64,000 bases of DNA, taken from NCBI GenBank assembly GCA_028829895.1, contig CM054180.1, forward strand, positions 91,947,135-92,011,134, written 5' to 3'. This DNA is from Sinotaia quadrata. Lineage: Eukaryota; Mollusca; Gastropoda; Architaenioglossa; Viviparidae. Every line of letters begins with the position of its first letter. Position 1 is the first letter of the stretch. This document shows positions 23,844 to 35,800 of the stretch, in pieces. Under the pieces are notes generated by a model. It ran no database searches. It was not told where the DNA came from and was given only the letters and a program-made list of their open reading frames with translations. The position numbers and the translations under genes were made by a program.

Positions 23844-26800
23844 TAAGCCTCTGTTACATTTAACTGAACTCTCAAGACAACATAATTAAACTATTTAAAT
23901 TGTTCGTAGTTTCTTTAATTGAAAATGGCTAGTTAACCAGTTCTATAATTTAAAATGGGTCTTATAAATTCTAATAATATTTCTGTTTTTCTTGTTACTG
24001 ACCTTACAGCCCGCGTGCAAAACCCTTGCCTTGTCGATGGAGTACTTTACAAAGATGGAGAGCAGTTTAAGCCGGATTGTTCGCGGGAGTGCACATGTCA
24101 AAACGGTTTCTATGGATGTGTCAGCAAATGTCCGCAAGACAGCCGCCCACCAGTTGGTGCCACCTGTCCGAATCCACAGTTGCTACCCGTCCCGGGCAAG
24201 TGCTGCAAGGAGTGGACGTGTCCTAAGCTGGATACCGGAAGTGAGGGAGGCAGTTTTCTAGATGGCGTGCACGGTTTGGAGAGCCAGGCTCTCATACTGC
24301 AGCGCCCATGGTGTAAGTGGTACCGGATAGTTTTCGAAATAACCGGCATGGTGTGAGTGGTACCAGATCGCTTGTGTTCCTTAATGGGTTACACTATTCT
24401 TGACTAGATCATTAGTGTTTCCTACTGGCTTTCACTTGATCCTAACTAGATAATTTGTATTACTTACAGGATAATACTTGGTCCTGACTGAATCATTTGT
24501 GCTACTTAAGGGTAATACTTGGTCCTGACTATATCATTTGTATTACTTACAGGGTAATACTTGGTCTGACTAGATCATTTGTATTACTTACAGGGTAATA
24601 CTTGGTCTGACTAGATCATTTGTATTACTTACAGGGTAATACTTGGTCCTGACTGAATCATTTGTGCTACTTACAGGGTAATACTTGGTTCTGACCAGAT
24701 CATTACTTACAGGGTAATACTTGGTCCTGACCAGATCTTTACTTACAGGGTAATACTTGGTCCTGTCCAGATCATTACTTACAGGGTAATACTTGGTCCT
24801 GTCCAGATCATTACTTACAGGGTAATACTTGGTCCTATTTTGGCATCCAGGTAACAATTTCACCATTCCCACTAATACAGGTGTTCATGTGTAATGTATC
24901 AATGTGTTATTAAATAATAACTGAATAAAATAATATTAAATAAATAATTAAAAACAGCATTCATGTTTTGATTCTTTTTATTTGGACCTCGAGTGTGTAG
25001 TCGGCCCCCGAACTGCTGTTTGATAGTTAATGCGGCCCTCGAAAAGTTTGGAGACCCCTGACCTACAGGGCAATACTTGGTCTTGAATAGATATTTAGTG
25101 TTAGGCCTAATTAAAGGGTAATACTTGGTCCTGACAATTCGTTTGTGGTATGGGTTAACTTGGTCCTTACTTGCATTTTTTACTGACTTACACTTGACAT
25201 TTGTCGTGGTATTTACTTACTGTATGAAACGTGCTATTGAGATTATTACTTTATTAATTTATTACAGTCGATATTGACTAGATCTCATTTATGTTATATA
25301 TTGCCTTACAGAAGGTATTTAAAATCATTATTATGTTACACTTAAACTTACTAGATATTTTCCGTGGACTGTATTACACTTGGTACAAATAAGTAATTAC
25401 ACTTGGTACTGACAAGATAATTACATTTGGTACTGACTAGATAATTACATTTGGTACTGACAAGATAATTAGATTTGGTACTGACTATTTAATTACACTT
25501 GGTACTGACTATTTAATTACACTTGGTACTGACAAGATAATTACATTTGGTACTGACTAGATTATTACATTTGGTACTGACAAGATAATTACATTTGGTA
25601 TTAACTTTTTAATTACACTTGGTGCTGACAAGATAATTACATTTGGTATTAACTTTTTAATTACACTTGGTACTGGCAAGATAATTACATTTGGTACTGA
25701 CTATTTAATTACACTTGGTACTGACAAGATAATTACATTTGGTATTAACTTTTTAATTACACTTGGTACTGACAAGATAATTACATTTGGTACTGACTAT
25801 TTAAGTACACTTGGTACTGACAAGATAATTACATTTGGTACTGACTATTTAATTACACTTGGTACTGACAAGATACTTACATTTGGTACTGACAAGATAA
25901 TTACATTTGGTACTGACTATTTAATTACACTTGGTACTGACAAGATAATTACATTTGGTACTGATTAGATTATTACATTTGATACTGACAAGATAATTTT
26001 CATTTGGTACTGACTAGATCATTTCACTTGGTATTGGCAAGATAATTACAGTTGGTACCGATTAGATCATTACACTTGGTATTGGCAAGATAATTACATT
26101 TGGTACTGACTAGATCATTACACTTGGTACTGACTAGATAATTACACTTGGTACAGATTAGATAAATACTCTTGGTACTGACTAGATAATTATATTTGAT
26201 ACAGATTAGGTAAATACACTTGGCACTGACTACGCTCCAAAAGTATTAATAAAAAAAGTGCGTGGTCTTTAAAGAGTGAAGCGAAACAGTAGTCTACTCC
26301 GGTTTTTGGCATTAAGAACTCACTAAGTGGGTTTCTAATAATTGTAATGTAGTCCACTCCGGGTTTGGCATTAAGAACTCACTGAGTGGGTTTCTAATAA
26401 TTGTAATGTAGTCTACTCCGGTTTTTGGCATTAAGAACTCACTAGTGGGTTTCTAATAATTGTAATGTAGTCCACTCCGGTGTTGACATTAAGAACTCAC
26501 TTAGTGGGTTTCTAGTAATTGTAATGTAGTCCACTCCGGTTTTGGCATTAAGAACTCACTTAGTGGGTTTCTAATAATTGTAATGTAGTCCACTCCGGTT
26601 TTGGCATTAAGAACTCACTAGTGGGTTTCTAATAATTGTAATGTAGTCTACTCCGGTTTTGGCATTAAGAACTCACTTAGTGGGTTTCTAATAATTGTAA
26701 TGTAGAAAACACCTCAAAAGAAACCTGCCAGCCTTCTTATTTACTTCTTCTTAAACCGTAAATACATTCCCACCTATGGCATTGTCATTGGGAAGGGAAA

Positions 26801-29800
26801 AAAGTGTTACAGCTTATTTCAGCTCCACGGGAAAGGAAGATAAAATGTGTTCTATGTTACATTTTTGCTCCATGAGAAGGAAAGATAAAGTGTTTCATGT
26901 GTTACAACTTTGTTCTACTCCATAGAAATGGAAAATGAAGTGTGTTACCTATGTTATAATTTAATTCTTCTCCATAAAGTGTGTTACATGTGTTATAATT
27001 TAATTCTACTCCATAGGAAGGGAAGATAAGTGTGTCACCCATGTTCATGTAGACGGAGAATCTGGCTTATAACTCAGAACACCGTTTCTAATGTTTCTGA
27101 ATGCTCAGATCAAACACGTTTTCTAGTGTATTTATTTTCGGGTCTTACAATATTTCTAGTGTATTCATTTTCGGGTCTTACAATATTTCTAGTGTATTTA
27201 TTTTCGGGTCTTACAATATTTCTTGTGTATTTATATGTAGCAACGTTTTACAGTGCATTATTTTTAGATCTTACAATATTTCCGGTATATTTATATGCAG
27301 ATCTAACAACACAGTTTCCAATGTATTTATTTCAGATCTAACAATATTTCAAGTATATTTATGTTTTGATTTAACATCATTTTCCAGTGTATTTAAGTTC
27401 TGATCTAGAATTACATTTTTACCAATGAATTTATATTCAAAATTAACAATCTTCCCCACTGTATTTTATGTTCAGAGCTAATAAAATTTCGAAGTCATTG
27501 ATGCCTAGATCTAACAACTTTTCAAAGTATTGATGTTCAGATCTAACAACTTTCCCAATATATTCATGTTCAGATCTAACAACTTTTCTAGTGTATTATT
27601 GCTCAGACCAAACAAGTTTCCAAAGCATTGCTGCCTAAATCTAAAAAGTTTTCCAGTGTATTGATGTTAAGATCTAATAAGTTTTCCATTGATAATTAGA
27701 TCTAACAACGAGCAAAGAAAGTACGTCCACAACGACGACTACCATCAAGCCTTACTGTCACGTGACCTCTACTGAGTGGTCCCCATGTTCAGTAACCTGT
27801 GACGCAGGCATGTCTGTACGCTTCGTCACTGACCCAACCACGTGCAGCTCACGACCGGACCGCCGTATCTGTCTTCTTAGACCATGTGGCCAGATTGTCA
27901 ATACTTATGTAAGTATTATACCTTGCTACATTGACTTGTATATCTTGCTACATTGACTTGTAAGGCTTAGTGACCACGTGGTCAATAATTTCGTAAGTAT
28001 ACAGTGCTACATTGACTTTTATACCAGCTACTTTGACTTTAAGGCTTAGGATCACGTTGTCAATACATAAGCATACCTTGCTTCATTGTCTTGCAAGTTT
28101 TTGTGACCTCATTGTCAATACTTATGTAAATATACCTTGCTATATTTGTCTTGTGAGGCTTTGTGACCACGCCATTCTTATAAATATACCACTCCTACAT
28201 TTGCCTTGTAAGGCTTTGTATTGTCAATAACACAGTAAATATTCTTTGCTACATTTGCCTTGTGACTTCGTTGTCAACACTTTTGTAAGTATATCTAGCT
28301 ATATTTGTCTTGTAAGACTTTGTGACTCTGCCGTCAGTACTTTCTACATTTTGTAAGGTTTCAAGTTCAGGTTGTCAATTTTTATGTAAGTATACTTTGC
28401 TTCATTTATCTTGTAAGTCTTTGTTTCTAGGTTGTCAATAATTTTGTCAGTATTTCTTAATGTATTTGTCGTCTTGATCTGTGCGGCCAAGTTGTCAATA
28501 TTTTTGTCAATATTTCTTAATGTATTTGTCGACTTGATCTGTGCGGCAAGGTTGTCACTATTTTTGTCAACATTTCTTAATGTATTTGTCGTCTTGATCT
28601 GTGCGGCAAGGTTGTCAATACAGTTGTTTTTTAATACTTTTTAATCTTGCTCCACAAGATATTTGATGAGTGTTAATGCCGTGGAATAAATATGTAGCTG
28701 CAGCAGTTGTTCTGAAAAGAATATGTAATAATTGCTTGTTTACTCTCTGTTCATTTTCAGGACGCTATTTGTCATTATCCAGTTTCAATATTCCTTGTCC
28801 CGGTACCAAGTTAATTAATCATTGTTTTATGATAGTGCAATGCGCATTTCCTTTTCTATTAAGTTAGAATATATGAGGTTTCCTGAGCTATGTCGGCCTG
28901 CTTAAACTCTATCATACATCACTCACTATCTTTGATCATAATACATTATTTCTTTGAGAAGAAATAATAATAAAATCAACATATGATTTCCATTTCCCAT
29001 TTTGTCTTCTGACCCTTAGACAAGAGAATTTATATTTTAAAATTTCACTGTAAGCTGTACTATAAATATAAATTACTGTGAAAAACTGAAGTAAATATCA
29101 GAATGGAGTGTATGGCTTAGAGTGTGAGGAGTGCACGAATTGAAGCTACTGCGTAAATAACAACAACCTTCTACTATCTACTACTGAGTCACTTGTTACT
29201 ACCTACTACTGAGTCACTTGTTATTACCTACTACTGATTCACTTGTTACTATCTACTACTGAGTCACTTGTTACTACCTACTACTGAGTCACTTGTTACT
29301 ACCTGCTACTGAGTCACTTGTTATTACCTACTACTGAGTCACTTGTTATTACCTACTACTGAGTCACTTGTTACTACTTACTATTGAGTCATTTGTTACT
29401 ATCTACTACTGAGCCACTTTTTACTATCTACTATTGAGTCATTTGTTACTATCTACTACTGAGTCACTTGTTACTACCTACTATTGAGTCATTTGTTACT
29501 ATCTACTACTGAGTCACTTGTTACTATCTACTGAGTCATTTGTTACTATCTACTACTGAGCCACTTTTTACTATCTACTATTGAGTCATTTGTTACTATC
29601 TACTACTGAGTCATTTGTTACTACCTACTATTGAGTCATTTGTTACTATCTACTACTGAGTCATTTGTTACTATCTACTACTGAGTCACTTGTTACTATC
29701 TACTGAGTCATTTGTTACTATCTACTACTGAGTCACTTATTCCTTACTACCTACTAGTGAGTCACTTGTTACTACCTACTACTACTGTGTCACTAGTTAT

Positions 29801-32800
29801 TACCTTCTATTGAGTCAGTATCTACTATGCTATTGAGTCAATGGCTACTACTATTCTATTTGAACAGGTTTCTGCACTAAACAATCTAGTTTCTGTTAGA
29901 CAAGTTTGCTCACTTAATGATTTAGCTGCTGTTAATGTGTGAGACTGGTTTGCTCACTTAGTGATCTAGGTATTGTTAATGTGTGAGACAGGTTTGCTCA
30001 CTTAGTGATCTAGGTATTGTTAGTGTGTGAGACAAGTTTGCTCACTTAGTGATCTAGGTATTGTTAGTGTGTGAGACAAGTTTGCTCACTTAGTGATCTA
30101 GGTATTGTTAATGTGTGAGACAAGTTTGCTCACTTAGTGATCTAGGTATTGTTAGTGTGTGAGACAAGTTTGCTCACTTAGTGATCTAGGTATTTTTAGT
30201 GTGTGAGACAAGTTTGCTCACTTAGTGATCTAGGTATTGTTAGTGTGTGAGACAAGTTTGCTCACTTAGTGATCTGCTAAATTTATGCACTTAATGATCT
30301 AGGTACTGTCTGCATTTGAGACAAGTTTGCTTACTTAATTATATAGATATTATTAGCGTGTGAGAAATTTCTGCCCACTAAAGGATCTAACTCTTATTAA
30401 TGTTTCAGACAAATTTATGAACTAAATAATCTAGGTACTGTTAGAGCAAACAGGCCTGTTAGTGTAGAGAATAATATGTAGAGTTCTTGAACTCTAAGAG
30501 TAATTCGAGCAGCGGTGTTTGGAACCTTGTGAAGTTTGTGCAGCAGGCAATGTGATAGATTGATTGAAGAAAGTTTGTACAGCAGGCAGTGTGATAGATT
30601 GATTGAAGCAGGTAGAAGAAAGTTGCAATAATCAAGTTTTGACAGCACTAAAAATGCTAGAATTTCATGATTTCAGCTGAGAGAGGGTTGCCTTAGCATG
30701 CATGTATTTATTGCTTGCTGACATAATGACAAACTACATTCCAATATGATATTCAGCTTCTCTGGATTGATTGTAAAAGACAATCTGAATGTCAGGATGA
30801 TATAATTTTGCAATAACCAATTGAGCTGAATTCAGTTTTTTGCAGTAAATTTGTAAATTTTCACTTTATCTTCCGTATCATTGCTTATTCAAACTGTACA
30901 TTTGCAAATTTATATTAATGATATGTTTATTTTTGTACTATATTTATTTATAATATGTTGACAGTTTGCCTGTGAATTCATCATTATGTTTAGTTATAGT
31001 ATTTTTACATTTGCTGTGTCATAAATAAGTTGTTACTGTTTATGTACATATATCTATAAATCCAGTAATGTTACTGTTTATATACATTCATTAGAAACTC
31101 AAATGATATGTTACTGTTTATATACATTTACTACAATCAGAAGCTAATAATATAAGAGCTGAGTCAGTTCATCATTAGCTCCGTTAGAAGATTGTTTATT
31201 TCGAAAAACAATGCCGTGAACATGAGACAAATTTCAAAACATATATGTTGATAACCCTTTACAGTTAACATTGGTGACATCAAACGCTGCGGAGACCTGG
31301 TAAATTATAATTTTAACTTATAGAACACTAAGGATCAAGCATAGTAAGACAAAACCCAGAGCATTTTAATGATTGAAAAGCTTATTATAATGGATCATGT
31401 CGTCAAATGTTCCATGCAAGAAGACCAGAACGTCACTTAATGTTCTATTCAGCTGAGCATTGACTGAGTATATAATTTAAAATATAATCTGTAAATCTGA
31501 TTAAGGCTGAATTAAGATAATATTAAGAAAAAGGAAATTTGTCATAATTAATGTTTGTACAGTGTTTAATACATCTAAACATGTACATATTAGGAAGTCA
31601 CAGTTTCATTTAGAGCGGTCCCTATGTTATGCCCCGTTTAGACATAAGGAATTTTACAACTATAACCCATAACACTGAAGAGACATAAGGAATTTTACAA
31701 CTATAACCCATAACACTGAAGAGACATAAGGAATTTTACAACTATAACCCATAACACTGAAGAGACATAAGGAATTTTACAACTATAACCCATAACACTG
31801 AAGAGACATAAGGAATTTTACAACTATAACCCATAACACTGAAGAGACATAAGGAATTTTACAACTATAACCCATAACACTGAAGAGACATAAGGAATTT
31901 TACAAATATAACCCATAACACTGAAGAGACCTAAGGAATTTTACAACTATAACCCATAACACTGAAGAGACCTAAGGAATTTTACAACTATAACCCATAA
32001 CACAAAAAAGAGACATAAGGAATTTTACAACTATAACCCATAACACAAAAAAGAGACATAAGGAATTTTACAACTATAACCCATAACACAAAAAAGAGAC
32101 ATAAGGAATTTTACAACTATAACCCATAACACTGAAGAGAACTGTGAAAATAATGATTCGAAGATCTACAATTCGTAGGCCGTCTTAGATATCTTAATAT
32201 TCTTAGATCTCTATAGAAAATGGACCACTTCATACTTCGCAGACTTCTGCCACAATGTATTTATACTTTCTAACTCTGTTTTCATTCGGACCAATTTGGA
32301 GTTCTCATTTGGACCAGTTTTGAGGCACGTTTATAATGAAAAATGATAGCTCATATCTGTTTGTACTGTGCGGTTAAGTCTTCACAACGTGCCATAGTTT
32401 ATAATGACAGACGATAGCTCATGTTTGTTTGTATTGCGCGGTCATGTTTTCACAACGTGCCATAGTTTATAATGACAGACGATAGCTCATGTTTGTTTGT
32501 ACTGTGCGGTCATGTCTTCACAACGTGCCATAGTTTATAATGACAGACGATAGCTCATGTTTGTTTGTGTTGCGCGGTCATGTTTTCACAACGTGCCATA
32601 GTTTATAATGACAGACGATAGCTCATGTTTGTTTGTACTGTGCGGCCAAGTCTTCACAACGTGCCATAGTTGAATATAATTTTCCACCGAGTGTTTCCTT
32701 CCTGGAATCAAGTTATTCATTTTGATGCCTGTCGTTGAACTATGTCCATATTGCTAAATGACTTAGGCTTGCAGTCAGTGTTATAATTTGTTTGTCATTG

Positions 32801-35800
32801 AACTAAGTCCATCTTGCTAAATGTCTTGAAGTTGCAGTCAGTGTTATAATTTCTTTTGTCAGTGAACCAAGTCCACTTTGCTAAGTGTCTTAGACTTGCT
32901 GTCAGTGTTATAATTTCTTCTGTCAGTGGACTAAGTCCACCTTGCCGAGTGTTCTACTTTGAAGTGAGTGTTATCTATTCTTATATCATTCATTAGACTG
33001 TCTACCCGCCGAATGCTCTGTTCTTAAAGTTCATGTTGACAAGACGTACGTGAGAAGAATAGGACCTACTTGTTGGTAATTTTTGATAACTCAGTACAAT
33101 CATTGTGTAAACAAAATTACTTCACATTTTTATAAAAGCTCTTTGCAAGTTTATACGAAGAAAAAAAGGAGATGAAGCCAATTATGAGATTGAAAAATGA
33201 ATTTAAGAGAGGTAAAAATGGATTAAATAATATATATATATATGTATGACCAGATGTTATGCATGGAATTTTTAATAATTTCCTATTTAACAGCATGTAG
33301 TTTCCTGACATAAGCATTTCAGTGAATTATTAATAGAACTGGGCTCTGTTTCTTTCTGCATCGAGCAGTGAAGCTATGGCAATTACAGACACGACGCCTG
33401 CAGGAGTTTGATTGTAATTCTAGATACTCCTTATGCTGTGGGCATATGCGGCACCCATGTGGCGCCATTTCATCCTGCCGTTGGCTACCCTAGACTCATC
33501 AAAGAAAATAAAATGAGGGAACTTTTGTAACACTCTACGCCGCACGCCCTCGCTAACTGAGAACGAAGAGAAAAGACTGGCGTGTTTTTACCCATTCCAA
33601 AGAGCGGTTGCCTCCTAACAAGCGCTCGTTCGGATCGTGGTAACCTGCCGATTGGTCAAGTGAACACTGAAGAACGTCTCGTTAGCCGATAGAGAATCCG
33701 CACCAGATCGCAGTGACGATCGATATATCCTTAATAAACAGAAACTGCTTTGGGGAATTCAATAAACGTTGCAATTATTATCCTTTCCACCGTGTTCTGT
33801 CGTGGTGGATGGCGTTCTTAAGTCTTCATATTTGCTGCTAACTGTTACTTCGAAAAGGCTATTGGGCTTAAGGCTTCCTCATTACGGAAAGCTATTGGGC
33901 TTGAGGCTTCCTCATTACCAAGGAAGCATGGAGACTCCTCTATACAGGTTCACTTCATTGCCGTTATATTGGTGTATTATAAAGGTCATTCAGATAATTA
34001 GTTTTGGTTTTGAATACGTATTTTGGATAAATGAGTAATTAAAGCTTTAAAAATTTTAGTGAGGAGATGATAGAATTGAAGACATAATTATATGTACAAC
34101 ACTTATTTCGTGGGAGCGAATGCTTACCATAGATGCAGATAGCAGGGTATTTATCCAGCACTGGCTTACCTTACAATCCAGGCAAGAAGTCGAATATCCA
34201 CTTAAACAACATTGACGTCATATTTCCGAGTTACTATCAATTTTGTAATAATCAAAAGCTAAATTACAGTTATAAAATGTAGATATATTTATTCTAAAGA
34301 TGTCATTTAACACGTGCATAAAGAACAGTGTTCTAAAGATAGATAGCGATACAAAATGAGACTACAGTTTTCTAAAGACAGATAGCGATACAAAGTGAGA
34401 CAACAGTGTTCTAAAGACAGATAGCGATACAAAATGAGACTACATTTTTCTAAAGTTAGGTGTTGATACAAAGTAAGATAATAGCTTTCTAAAGATAGAT
34501 GACAATATCAAGTAAGATAACTATGTTCTAAAGATAGAAAGAGATACCAAGTGAGACAACAGAGCTTTATATGTAGATGACTATACTAAGCGAGACAAAA
34601 GTGTTCTAAAGATAGAAAGAGATACCAAATGAGACAACAGAGCTTTATATGTAGATGACTATACTAAGCGAGACAAAAGTGTTCTAAAGATAGAAAGAGA
34701 TACCAAGTGAGACAACAGAGCTTTATATGTAGATGACTATACTAAGCGAGACAAAAGTGTTCTAAAGATAGAAAGAGATACCAAGTGAGACAACAGAGCT
34801 TTATATGTAGATGACTATTCAAAGCGAAACAGTTAAAGTGATTCTGAAGTTGGCAATAACATGGAGTTAATTCTAAAAATAAATACTGACATTTTTAAGG
34901 AGAATTCAGATATGACAAGAACTTTATAGTAATTAGGTTGGTCTTAAAGAGGGCGAAAACATCCAGACGTACTTAAATCTATATTAAAGATGAACTATTA
35001 TCATTATTATGTACTTGTTTTAAAATATTTCGATATCACCGTGTCTTATTTAAACAAATCTTAGAGACAACAAAAACGCTGAGATTATAAAGACAATCAA
35101 CTTAAACTGATCATAAAAATGATGAGAACACTTTGCTGTATTTAAATTGTTTTAAAGACAGAGAGACCACTTTGCTGTACTTATATTGTTTTAAAGATAT
35201 CGAAAACACTGTACCGTACCTACAATGTTTTAAAGACAGCGAGACCACTATGCTGTATAGATAGCGAGAACACTATTCTGTACTTACAATGTTTTAAAGA
35301 TAGCGAGAGCACTATTGTTTACCTACATTATTTTAAAGATAGCGAGAACGTTATGTTTACTTACAATGTTTTAAAGATAGCGAGAACACTATTCTGTACT
35401 TACAATGTTTTAAAGATAGCGAGAGCACTATTGTTTACCTACATTATTTTAAAGATAGCGAGAACGTTATGCTTACTTACAATGTTTTAAAGATAGCGAG
35501 AACATTATGTTATACTTACATTGTTTTAAAGATAGCGAGAACGTTATGCTTACTTACAATGTTTTAAAGATAGCGAGAACATTATGTTATACTTACATTG
35601 TTTTAAAGATAGCGAGAACGTTATGCTTACTTACATTATTTTAAAGATAGCGAGAACGTTATGCTTACTTACATTGTTTTAAAGATAGCGAGAACACTAC
35701 GCTGTACTTACAATGTTTTAAAGATAGCGAGAACGTTATGCTTACTTACATTGTTTTAAAGATAGCGAGAACACTACGCTGTACTTACAATGTTTTAAAG

